DNA from: Hydrogenophaga sp.
GTDB taxonomy: Bacteria > Pseudomonadota > Gammaproteobacteria > Burkholderiales > Burkholderiaceae_C
DNA length: 64,000 bases
NCBI RefSeq assembly: GCF_026125825.1
Contig: NZ_JAHCKK010000005.1
Span: 40,906-104,905, forward strand
Direction: 5' to 3'
A program made the translations under genes and the position numbers. How positions within the stretch are numbered: position 1 is the first letter of the stretch; every line of letters starts with the position of its first letter. Below are positions 15,582 to 23,370 of the stretch, piece after piece. The notes under the pieces were generated by a model that was given only the letters and a program-made list of their open reading frames with translations, ran no database searches and was not told where the DNA came from.

Positions 15582-15622
15582 GGTGTTGTCTCCATTGGTG
15601 AGGGAGAATTAAAGCAACACCT

Positions 15623-16573
15623 TTGACATTCATCAAACGGAAGATTTTGAAGAACTCTTCAAGAAAACTGATCAATGTAGGCAGCCGGCAACTCCAGGCC
15701 TTCCTCGAGGTCGCGCGCCTGCGCAGCTTTGCCAAGGCGGCCGAACAGGTGCACCTGTCGCCCTCGGGCATGAGCATGCTGGTCAAGGAGCTGGAAGACC
15801 AGGTAGGCGCACGCCTGTTCGACCGTACCACGCGCTCGGTCACGCTCACCGACGCCGGGCGGCGGCTGCAGCCGGTGGCCGAGCGCATCGTTGCCGAGCT
15901 GCGCGCCATCGACGATGTGATCGGCGGCACGGAAGCGGCGGTGCGCTCGCGCATCGACGTGGCGGCCACACCCATGGTCTCGGCCAGCCTGCTGCCGGAG
16001 GTCATCAGCGCCTTCAACCAGAGCCATCCGCAGGTGCAGATCCACCTGGCGGATGTGGACGTGAGCGTGGTGCGGCAGCGCATCCTCGAGGGCGAGGCCG
16101 ACATCGGCCTGGGCTTTTTCATCAAGCCCGCTGTGGGCCTGCAGCGCCAGCCGCTGTGCAAGTTCCGGCTGATGCGCATCAGCCCGCCGGGCAAGGGCGC
16201 TGGCGGCCTGGGCCCCAGCCAGATGTGGAGCAGCCTGGCGGAGCTGCCACTCATCAGTCTGCCGGTCGACAACCCGATCCAGGCGGTGATTGAGAAGCAC
16301 CTCGCACGCCTTGGGCGCGCGCACGAGGAGCGCCCGCGCATGAACCTGATCGGCACCCTGATCGCCATGGTGCGCGCCGGCCGTGGCCATGCCATCGTGC
16401 CGTCCTTCGCCCTGGAGGACTGCCTGCGCCAGGGGCTCAAGGTGTCCATGCTCAGCAACCCCACGGTGCACATCGAGCTGCATGTGGTATCGCTGCGCGG
16501 CACGCAGCCTAAGCTGGCGGCCAAGGCCTTCGCCTCGGCCGTGCGCAATGCCGCGTCGCGCCTGCCGGGCTAG
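15623..16573 (+). CDS. LysR family transcriptional regulator (non-ATG start)
   Basis: About 316 residues. The helix-turn-helix is clear (RQLQAFLEVARLRSFAKAA, VHLSPSGMSMLVKELED), with the LysR substrate domain after residue 95. No ATG exists upstream of the helix-turn-helix in this frame, so initiation must use TTG at 15623, TTG at 15647 or a CTG near 15669. A TTGACA at 15623-15628 looks like a -35 element, which would favour a later start. Divergent from the Bug/FAD-monooxygenase pair and tail-to-tail with another LysR gene, sharing CTAG (16570-16573) as overlapping stops. Likely controls the leftward pair. Confidence 0.83.
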   Translation: MTFIKRKILKNSSRKLINVGSRQLQAFLEVARLRSFAKAAEQVHLSPSGMSMLVKELEDQVGARLFDRTTRSVTLTDAGRRLQPVAERIVAELRAIDDVIGGTEAAVRSRIDVAATPMVSASLLPEVISAFNQSHPQVQIHLADVDVSVVRQRILEGEADIGLGFFIKPAVGLQRQPLCKFRLMRISPPGKGAGGLGPSQMWSSLAELPLISLPVDNPIQAVIEKHLARLGRAHEERPRMNLIGTLIAMVRAGRGHAIVPSFALEDCLRQGLKVSMLSNPTVHIELHVVSLRGTQPKLAAKAFASAVRNAASRLPG

Positions 16574-17514
16574 GCCCGGCCTTTGCCGCGCGTGGTGCGC
16601 GCCGGTCGCCGCGCCACCTCGCGCAGCGCTTCCAGCAGGCCGTCGACCGCCGCGAAACCGCATGCGTCCTTGCGCCAGTACATGGTCATGGCGCTGGGCG
16701 TCTCCAGCAGCAGCGGCAGGCGCTTGAGCATCTTCCAGCGCTCCGGCAGCTCGATCGCGCGCTCGGAGACCACGGCCACCATGTCGCTCTCGGCCACCAG
16801 GGCGATGGTGGCGAGCAGGGAGTTGGACTGCACGCTCGCAGGGGGGATGGTGCGGCCAGCAGCCGAGAGCGCCGATTCGAGCAGGTCGCGCGCAGGGATG
16901 TCGCGCGTCCAGACCACCCAGCGCTGGGCCAGCAGGTGCGACCACTGCAGCGACTTGCGCTGCGCCAGCGGGTGGTCCGGGCGCACCGCGAAATGCAACC
17001 GCTCCTCGTAGAGCACCTCCGAGGCGAGGCTCGGGTCGTGGTACTTGGTCGCCGGGCGGCCGACCGCGATGTCGATCTCGCGTTGCGTGAGTTGCTGGAA
17101 CAGGCGGTCCATCGGCGCCTCGACCAGTTCCACGCTCGCGTTGGGCATGCGGGCCAGCAAGGCCAGCACCGCCTGCGGCACCACGCCTGCGATGGTGGCG
17201 CCCGAGGCACCGATCACCGCGCGCCCGCTGCCGCCGTCGCGCAGCGCGGCCATCTCGTCCCGCGCGCGGTCGAGTTCGTTGCCGATGTGCACCGCGAACT
17301 CGCGCAGGATCAGGCCATGGGCGGTGGGCCGAAGCCCGCGCGCGTGCCGCTCGAAGAGGGTCAGTCCGATGTCGGCCTCCAGCTCCTTGAGCCACTTCGA
17401 GAGCGCCGGCTGCGTCATGTGCAGCCGCTCGGCGGAGTGGCTGATGTTCTGCGTCTGCGCCAGGCTCACGAGGATCTGCAGGTGCCGCAGGCGCAATCGG
17501 TTCGTCCAGTCCAT
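16570..17514 (-). CDS. LysR family transcriptional regulator
   Basis: 314 residues, ATG at 17514. Helix-turn-helix about 8-66 (LRHLQILVSLAQTQNISHSAE, HMTQPALSKWLKELEADIG, LFERHARG), then a co-inducer domain from about 95 (GRAVIGASGATIAGVVPQAV, DIAVGRPATKYHD). The sequence resembles the GbpR/CbbR-like LysR group in having TQPALSKWLKELE. It is divergent from the eight-gene operon beginning with the Bug gene at 17623, making it the likely regulator of the aryl-malonate/mandelate-type pathway. Its effector would then be a pathway acid. The 3' end overlaps the other LysR gene by four bases. Confidence 0.9.
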   Translation of the reverse strand: MDWTNRLRLRHLQILVSLAQTQNISHSAERLHMTQPALSKWLKELEADIGLTLFERHARGLRPTAHGLILREFAVHIGNELDRARDEMAALRDGGSGRAVIGASGATIAGVVPQAVLALLARMPNASVELVEAPMDRLFQQLTQREIDIAVGRPATKYHDPSLASEVLYEERLHFAVRPDHPLAQRKSLQWSHLLAQRWVVWTRDIPARDLLESALSAAGRTIPPASVQSNSLLATIALVAESDMVAVVSERAIELPERWKMLKRLPLLLETPSAMTMYWRKDACGFAAVDGLLEALREVARRPARTTRGKGRA

Positions 17515-17539
17515 GGGCCGTCCTGCTATGTTCGAAATG

Positions 17540-17562
17540 TGATGGATCAGAGCAATTCATCA
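17540..17562. promoter_or_regulatory. Candidate LysR binding site upstream of the aryl-malonate operon
   Basis: Interrupted inverted repeat TGATG-N13-CATCA in the 108-base divergent region between the LysR gene (start 17514) and the Bug gene (start 17623). Outer bases AAT and TT extend the imperfect symmetry. LysR regulators bind such long interrupted palindromes. The site is 26 bases from the regulator start. Confidence 0.45.
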
Positions 17563-17622
17563 TTTTACGTGGCATGGCATCGGCCAAATACTCGAAGCCT
17601 TCCAAGAACAGGAGACAAGACC

Positions 17623-18585
17623 ATGATTCGCCGAACCCTTCTGGCCTGCGCCGCGCTGTCTGCCTTCGCCGTGGCGGCGCAACCCCAGGACACCTACCCG
17701 TCCAAGCCCATCAAGTTCATCGTGGGCTATTCGCCCGGTGGCTCCAACGACATCCTCGCGCGCATCGTCGCCAAGCGCCTGGGCGACAGCCTGGGCCAGC
17801 CGGTGGTGGTGGAAAACCGCCCCAGCACGGGCGCGATCGTGGGGGCGGTGGTGACCAAGCAGGCGCCTGCTGACGGCTACACGCTGATGATTGGCGCCAG
17901 CGGCCCGCTGGTGATCAATGCCGCCACGTACTCCAACCTGCCGTACTCGCCACAGAGAGACTTCATTCCGATCTCCACCATCGCGACCTTTCCGCTGATC
18001 GTCTCGGTCAAGGCCGACTCGCCCTTCAAGTCCATGCCCGACCTGGTGAAGTACACCAAGGAGAACCCGCAGCTCTCCAACTACGCCTCCAGCGCCTCCA
18101 CTTTCCAGCTCGCCACCGAGCTGCTCAAGGAGCGCACCGGCATCCAGTCGCAGCACGTACCCTACAAAGGCAGCGGCGACTCGATGAAATCCGTGGCCGG
18201 CGGTGAGACCACGTTCAGCATGCTCGATCCCGGCCCGGCGGCCGGTGCGATCAACGGCAAGCTGGTGCGCGGCCTGGCGGTGTCGTCCGACGCGCGCAAC
18301 CCGTCGTTCCCCGACATCCCCACGCTGAAAGAGCAGGGCATCGACCTGAGCATCCAGTTCTGGATCGGGCTGTTCGCCCCGGCCGGCACGCCCGCGCCCA
18401 TTGTGAAGCTGCTCGAGCGCGAGGTGGCCAAGGCGGTGCAGCACCCGGAGACGCTCAAGAGCATGGCCCAGTTGGGCCTGACGCCGGCCTCCACTACCTC
18501 GGAAGCCTTCGCGCGCCAGATCGCGCAGGAGATTCCTGCCTGGACCGAGGTTGCCCGCAAGAACAACATCCGAGCCGATCAGTGA
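17623..18585 (+). CDS. Bug family (TctC-like) periplasmic solute-binding receptor
   Basis: 320 residues; ATG at 17623 behind AGGAGACA. Signal peptide MIRRTLLACAALSAFAVAA, mature protein from about QPQDTYPSKPIKFIVGYSPGG. Bug motifs QAPADGYTLMIGAS and QHVPYKGSGDSMKSVAGGE are present. First gene of the operon that continues with aldehyde dehydrogenase, benzoylformate decarboxylase and arylmalonate decarboxylase, so its ligand is plausibly the starting dicarboxylate or a pathway acid. The stop overlaps the next gene's potential GTG start. Confidence 0.9.
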   Translation: MIRRTLLACAALSAFAVAAQPQDTYPSKPIKFIVGYSPGGSNDILARIVAKRLGDSLGQPVVVENRPSTGAIVGAVVTKQAPADGYTLMIGASGPLVINAATYSNLPYSPQRDFIPISTIATFPLIVSVKADSPFKSMPDLVKYTKENPQLSNYASSASTFQLATELLKERTGIQSQHVPYKGSGDSMKSVAGGETTFSMLDPGPAAGAINGKLVRGLAVSSDARNPSFPDIPTLKEQGIDLSIQFWIGLFAPAGTPAPIVKLLEREVAKAVQHPETLKSMAQLGLTPASTTSEAFARQIAQEIPAWTEVARKNNIRADQ

Positions 18586-18587
18586 GC

Positions 18588-20033
18588 ATGAACGAGGCCC
18601 TATATCGCGCGCCGCGCCTGTTCATCGGCGGGCAGTGGCGAGCCGGCAGCGCCGAGACCCGCAGCCCGGTCATCAACCCGGCGACCGAGGCCGTGCTCGA
18701 CGAACTCACGCACGCCTCGGCGCGCGACCTCGATGACGCGCTCGTCGCCGTGGCGCAGGGCTTCAAGGTCTGGCGCGCCACGCCGGCGGCGGCACGCCAG
18801 CGCGTGCTGTTGCAAGGGGTGCAGAACCTGCGCACGCAGCGCGAGACCATCGCGCACCTGCTCACGCTGGAGCAGGGCAAGCCTCTGGCCCAGGCGCGCC
18901 TGGAGGTGGACGTGGCCGCCGACATGGTGCAGTGGTACGCCGAGCAGGCCCGGCGCGTGTACGGCCGCATCCTGCCAGCGCCGCAGCCGGGCGCGGACTA
19001 CGAGGTGCGCAAAGAGCCCGTGGGCGCCTGTCTGCTGATGTCGCCCTGGAACGTGCCGGTGATCCTCGCAGCGCGCAAGCTCGGCGGCGCGCTGGCTGCG
19101 GGCTGCGCCTGCATCCTCAAGCCGGCCGAGGAAACGCCGGCCTCGGTGGCGAAGATGGTCGAGTGCTTCGTCGAAGCGGGTGCGCCCGATGGCGTGATCA
19201 ACCTCGTCTTCGGCGTGCCCGCCTTCGTGTCCTCGCACCTCATCGCCTCGGATGTGATCCGCAAGGTCTCCTTCACCGGCTCGGTGGCGGTGGGGCAGGG
19301 CCTGGCCCGCCTGGCCGCGCCCGGCCTCAAGCGCCTGACGCTGGAGCTCGGCGGCCACTCGCCAGTGATCGTGTTCGACGACGCCGACGTGGACACCGTG
19401 GCGCGCCAGCTGGTCGCGGCCAAGTTCCGCAACGCCGGCCAGCTCTGCCACGCGCCCACGCGCTTCTTCGTGCAGCGCGGCGCCTACGCGCGCTTCGTGG
19501 ATGCCTTCGCGGCCGCGGCCTCGCAACTGCGCGTGGGCGACGGCCTGGCCGACGGTACCGACATGGGGCCGCTGGCCAACGGCCGGCGCCTGAGCGCGAT
19601 CCGCGAACTCGTGGCCCAGACGCGCTCCGAGGGCACGGTGGTCGCCGGCGGCGAGCGCGTGGGCGAGCAGGGCTATTTCCACCAGCCCACGGTCTTCGCC
19701 GACGTCAACGCTGATGCGAAAGCCATGCGCGAGGAGCCCTTCGGCCCGGTGGCACTGATCCGCGCCTTCGACACGCCCGCGCAGGCCATTGAGCTGGCCA
19801 ACGCCACGCGCTACGGGCTGGGCTCCTACGTGTTCACCGACTCCGCGCGCCTGCAACGCCAGCTCATCAGCGACCTGGAGGTGGGCAGCGTGGCCATCAA
19901 CAGCACCGTGGTCACGGTGGCCGAAGCGCCGTTTGGTGGCGTGCGCGACAGCGGCTACGGCTACGAGAGCGGCGAAGAGGGCCTCGACAGCTACCTCCAC
20001 ACCAAGTTCGTCAACCGCAGCTATTCCGCATGA
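18588..20033 (+). CDS. NAD(P)-dependent aldehyde dehydrogenase (probable aryl-aldehyde dehydrogenase)
   Basis: 481 residues from the ATG at 18588; a GTG at 18582 overlapping the previous stop would add two residues. Aldehyde dehydrogenase superfamily: LMSPWNVPVI and ILKPAEETPAS for cofactor binding, FTGSVAVGQG, the catalytic Glu in LELGGHSPVIVF and the nucleophilic Cys in NAGQLCHAPTRFF. Its sequence is closest in style to the succinate-semialdehyde/benzaldehyde dehydrogenase group. Directly upstream of benzoylformate decarboxylase, whose product is benzaldehyde, so oxidation of an aromatic aldehyde to the acid is the parsimonious role. Confidence 0.9.
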   Translation: MNEALYRAPRLFIGGQWRAGSAETRSPVINPATEAVLDELTHASARDLDDALVAVAQGFKVWRATPAAARQRVLLQGVQNLRTQRETIAHLLTLEQGKPLAQARLEVDVAADMVQWYAEQARRVYGRILPAPQPGADYEVRKEPVGACLLMSPWNVPVILAARKLGGALAAGCACILKPAEETPASVAKMVECFVEAGAPDGVINLVFGVPAFVSSHLIASDVIRKVSFTGSVAVGQGLARLAAPGLKRLTLELGGHSPVIVFDDADVDTVARQLVAAKFRNAGQLCHAPTRFFVQRGAYARFVDAFAAAASQLRVGDGLADGTDMGPLANGRRLSAIRELVAQTRSEGTVVAGGERVGEQGYFHQPTVFADVNADAKAMREEPFGPVALIRAFDTPAQAIELANATRYGLGSYVFTDSARLQRQLISDLEVGSVAINSTVVTVAEAPFGGVRDSGYGYESGEEGLDSYLHTKFVNRSYSA

Positions 20034-21619
20034 GCCCCGCTTCCCCCACCCCTTTCACCGTGCGCGACGGCGTGTACGACGTGCTGCGCCAGTTCGGCGT
20101 GGACACCATCTTCGGCAACCCGGGCTCCACCGAGTTGCCCATGTTCCGCGATTTCCCCAGCGACATCCGGTACGTGCTGGGCCTGCAGGAAGCCGTTTGC
20201 GTGGGCATGGCCGATGGTTATGCGCAGGCCAGCGGCACGGTCGGCGTCGTCAACCTGCACTCGGCCGCCGGCGTGGGCCATGGCATGGGCAACCTCTACA
20301 CCGCGTTCAAGAACCGCACGCCGCTGGTGGTCATCGCGGGTCAGCAGTCGCGCTCCATCCAGCCGCTGGATGCCTATCTGGCCTCCGAACGCGCCACCGA
20401 GCTGCCACAGCCTTATGTGAAGTGGAGCATCGAGCCCGCGCGCGCACAGGACGTGCCCCAGGCCATCGCCACCGCCTGCCGCCGCGCGCTGCAGGCGCCG
20501 TGTGGCCCGGTGCTGGTGTCCGTGCCCTCGGACGACTGGGACCAGCCCGCCGAACCGGTGGTGCACCGCGCCATGAGCCGGCGCACGGCGCCCGAGCCGC
20601 AGGCCATCGCCGCGCTGGCGCAGGCGCTTGCGGCCTGCGAGCGGCCGGTGTTCGTGGCTGGCGCGGAAGTGGATCGTGCCGGCGCCTGGGATGCCATCGT
20701 CGCCCTGGCCGAGCGCCATGGCGCCAGGGTGTTCAACGCGCCCATGTCGGCGCGCGCAGGATTTCCCGAAGACCACGCGCTTTTCCACGGCTTCCTGCCC
20801 GCGGTCAAGGCGCAGATCGTGCAGAAGCTCAACGGCCACGACCTCGTTTTGGTGATCGGCGCGCCGGTGTTCACCTACCACGTCGAAGGCGAGGGCCCGC
20901 ACCTGCCCGAGGGTGCCACGCTGTGGCAACTCACCGAAGACCCCGATGCCGCCGCGCGTTCGCCCGTGGGCACGTCGGTGGTGGGCGACGTGGCGCTGGC
21001 GCTGCAGGCCCTGCAAGGCGCGCAGCCGCAGCGCGCGCGGGCCACGCCGCCGGCCTGGGTGCGCGAAGCCCGCGTCGAGCCCGGCACGCCGATCCAGGTG
21101 GCCTACCTGCTGCAGACCATTGCGGAACTGCGCTCGCCCGACGACGTGATCGTGGAGGAGGCGCCCACCGCCCGCGTGGTGATGCACCAGCACCTGCCCA
21201 TCCTCAAGCCGCGCTCCTTCTTCACCATGGCCAGCGGTGGCCTGGGCCACAGCATGCCGGCGGCAGCCGGCATCGCCCTGGCCTGGCGCGAGCGCCGCGT
21301 CATCGCCGTCATCGGCGACGGCTCCAGCATGTACTCGATCCAGACCCTGTGGACCGCGGCGCAGCTGGGCCTGAACATCAGCTTCGTCGTGGTCAACAAC
21401 CGCCGCTACGGTGCGATGAAGCGTTTTGGCGGCGTGCTCGGCTTCCCCGCCGGTGCCGTGCTGCCGGGTACGGACCTGCCGGGCATCGACTTCGTCGCGC
21501 TGGCCCTTGGGCACGGCGTGCCCGGTGAGCGCGTGGAGGACGCTGCCCAGTTGCACGCGGCATTGAAGTCAGCCTTCGCCTCGACGGGGCCCTCGCTCGT
21601 GGAAGTGCGGGTCGCCTGA
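20030..21619 (+). CDS. mdlC: Benzoylformate decarboxylase (ThDP-dependent)
   Basis: 529 residues, against 528 in Pseudomonas putida MdlC. It decarboxylates benzoylformate (phenylglyoxylate) to benzaldehyde using thiamine diphosphate. The residues known from the Pseudomonas enzyme are all recognisable: Ser33 in FGNPGSTELPM (Ser26), Glu54 in LGLQEAVCVG (Glu47), His77 in VNLHSAAGVGH (His70) and the His in APVFTYHVEG (His281). The ThDP motif is VIGDGSSMYSIQTLW to VVNNRRYG. The ATG overlaps the aldehyde dehydrogenase stop (ATGA). Regions around the active-site pocket such as VEGEG differ from Pseudomonas, so a substituted benzoylformate may be the true substrate. Confidence 0.9.
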   Translation: MSPASPTPFTVRDGVYDVLRQFGVDTIFGNPGSTELPMFRDFPSDIRYVLGLQEAVCVGMADGYAQASGTVGVVNLHSAAGVGHGMGNLYTAFKNRTPLVVIAGQQSRSIQPLDAYLASERATELPQPYVKWSIEPARAQDVPQAIATACRRALQAPCGPVLVSVPSDDWDQPAEPVVHRAMSRRTAPEPQAIAALAQALAACERPVFVAGAEVDRAGAWDAIVALAERHGARVFNAPMSARAGFPEDHALFHGFLPAVKAQIVQKLNGHDLVLVIGAPVFTYHVEGEGPHLPEGATLWQLTEDPDAAARSPVGTSVVGDVALALQALQGAQPQRARATPPAWVREARVEPGTPIQVAYLLQTIAELRSPDDVIVEEAPTARVVMHQHLPILKPRSFFTMASGGLGHSMPAAAGIALAWRERRVIAVIGDGSSMYSIQTLWTAAQLGLNISFVVVNNRRYGAMKRFGGVLGFPAGAVLPGTDLPGIDFVALALGHGVPGERVEDAAQLHAALKSAFASTGPSLVEVRVA

Positions 21620-21644
21620 ACAACCCGAAACCGGAGACAAGACG

Positions 21645-22625
21645 ATGAACCTTTCCATGCGCCGCCGAACCTTCGTGGGCGCGGCCGTCGCCGCCGCAGC
21701 CACACCCCTGGCCTTGGCCCAGGCCGGGCCCTACCCCAATCGGCCGATCCGCCTCTTCGTGGGTTACGCCGCCGGTGGCGCGGTGGACACCATGGCGCGC
21801 ATCGTCGCGCAGCGCCTCACCACCGTGCTGGGCCAGTCGGTCGTGGTGGAGAACCGGGCCGGCTCGGCCGGGTTGCTGGCGGCCGACACCGTGGCCAAGT
21901 CACCAGCCGATGGCTACACGCTCCTGCATGGCGAAAGTGCGTTGCTCATCGCGCCGCAGTTGCAGAACCAGACGTCCTCGCTGGACCCGATCAAGGCGCT
22001 CGTGCCTGTCGCGGGCCTGTTCCAGTCGCGCCTGCTGCTGGTGGCGAACAACGCCGTGGCCGCCAGCAACCCGGCGGAGTTCCTCGCGCTGGTCAAGGCC
22101 AACCCGGGCCGTTTCACCTACGGCACCTCGGGCATCGGCACGGTGCACCACCTGGGCGTGGAGCTGTTCAAATCGCGCACCAGGACGCACCTGCTGCACA
22201 TTCCTTACCGCGGCGCGTCGCAACTCGTCACCGACGTGATCAACGGCCAGCTGCAGTTCGGCGTGGTCAGCGCCGCGGCCGGCGTGCCGCAGGTGCGCAG
22301 CGGGCGGGTGAAGGCCGTCGCTATGTTCAGCTCGACCCGCCTGGCCGGTGCGGAAGACATCGGCACCTTGTCCGAGGTGGTGCCGGGCTTTCACGTGGCG
22401 CCCCGCCAGATGCTGCTGGCGCCGGCGGGCACGCCGCAGGCCGTCATCGACCGCCTCAGCGCCGCCGTGGGCGAGGTGCTGGCCACGCCCGAGGCGGCGA
22501 GCGCTGCCGCCGCTCAAGGTGTCACCACCGCCTACCTGGCGCCGGGCCCGCTGGCGGCCGACGTGAAGCGCGAGTACGCGGAGTGGGGCAAGGTCATCAA
22601 GGCCCAGGGCATCTCGGCCGAATGA
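21645..22625 (+). CDS. Bug family (TctC-like) periplasmic solute-binding receptor
   Basis: 326 residues; ATG at 21645 after CCGGAGACAAGACG. The signal peptide has a twin-arginine-like motif MRRRTFVGAAVAAAAT and ends near ALAQA; the mature part begins GPYPNRPIRLFVGYAAGGAVD. Bug motifs SPADGYTLLHGE and LHIPYRGASQLVTDVINGQ are intact. It is the second receptor in the same operon, separated by 25 bases from mdlC and overlapping the arylmalonate decarboxylase start by ATGA. Translational coupling to that enzyme makes an arylmalonate-type ligand a reasonable hypothesis. Confidence 0.9.
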   Translation: MNLSMRRRTFVGAAVAAAATPLALAQAGPYPNRPIRLFVGYAAGGAVDTMARIVAQRLTTVLGQSVVVENRAGSAGLLAADTVAKSPADGYTLLHGESALLIAPQLQNQTSSLDPIKALVPVAGLFQSRLLLVANNAVAASNPAEFLALVKANPGRFTYGTSGIGTVHHLGVELFKSRTRTHLLHIPYRGASQLVTDVINGQLQFGVVSAAAGVPQVRSGRVKAVAMFSSTRLAGAEDIGTLSEVVPGFHVAPRQMLLAPAGTPQAVIDRLSAAVGEVLATPEAASAAAAQGVTTAYLAPGPLAADVKREYAEWGKVIKAQGISAE

Positions 22626-23344
22626 GTGCGCTGCGCCCCCGCATCGGCCTGATCGTGCCGCCGGCCCATGGCCGCGTGCCACCCGATGCGCCCCATCTCT
22701 ACGGCGAGCGCTTCGACTTCGTCGCGCGCGGCCTGGGCATCGACGGCGTCTCGCCCCGGGGCTTCGCGCCCGTGGTCGACCAGATCGTCGACCATGCACG
22801 CGCCCTGCGCGCCCAGGGTGCGCAGGCGATCTCGCTCATGGGCACCTCGCTCAGCTTCTACCAGGGACCGGCCTTCACCGACCAGCTGCGAGATACCCTG
22901 CAGCAGGCCACGGGCGTGCCCTGCACCACCATGAGCCACGCGGTCGTATCGGCGCTGCGCGCCCTGGGTGTGCAGCGCGTGGCGGTGGCCACCTCCTACA
23001 TCGACGAGCTCAACCAGCGCCTGGTGGATTTCCTTGGGGCCTTGGGTTTCCAGGTCACCGCCATCGAAGGCCTGGGCATCGAGCCGGTCGGCGGCGCGGC
23101 CGAGGTGTCCACCGAGCGCCTGATGGCCCTGAGCCGCCAGGTGCATGCGAAGGCGCCCGGCGCGCAAGGCCTCTTCATGTCTTGCGGCGGCCTGCTCACG
23201 CTGGACGCCATCGCCGCGCTGGAGGACCAGCTCGGCATTCCCGCCATCGGCAGCTCGCCCTGCGGCTTCTGGGACGTGGTGCGGGCGGCGGGCGCAGACC
23301 CTCGCAGCCGCACCGCCGGCGGCCGTCTGTTCTCCATGGCCTGA
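22622..23344 (+). CDS. Arylmalonate decarboxylase
   Basis: 240 residues, the same length as the Bordetella bronchiseptica enzyme. Arylmalonate decarboxylase removes CO2 from alpha-aryl malonates without cofactor, stereospecifically. The active-site numbering matches without gaps: Pro14 (IVPPAHG), Gly74-Thr75-Ser76 (LMGTSLSFY, the dioxyanion hole), Tyr126 (TSYIDELN) and catalytic Cys188 (MSCGGLLTLD). Having Gly74 instead of Cys74 separates it from the two-cysteine Asp/Glu racemases and maleate isomerases of the same fold. The pocket shows Phe48 and Ala159 where I recall Tyr and Met, hinting at a different aryl group. It starts on ATGA with the receptor gene upstream. Confidence 0.93.
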   Translation: MSALRPRIGLIVPPAHGRVPPDAPHLYGERFDFVARGLGIDGVSPRGFAPVVDQIVDHARALRAQGAQAISLMGTSLSFYQGPAFTDQLRDTLQQATGVPCTTMSHAVVSALRALGVQRVAVATSYIDELNQRLVDFLGALGFQVTAIEGLGIEPVGGAAEVSTERLMALSRQVHAKAPGAQGLFMSCGGLLTLDAIAALEDQLGIPAIGSSPCGFWDVVRAAGADPRSRTAGGRLFSMA

Positions 23345-23370
23345 GCGCCACCCCACCTCCCTTCTTCGCC

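Noticed and set aside
22622-23344. Reading as aspartate/glutamate racemase or maleate isomerase
   Set aside because: Those need a Cys at the Gly74 position; the single Cys188 and the Thr75/Ser76/Tyr126 set match arylmalonate decarboxylase.
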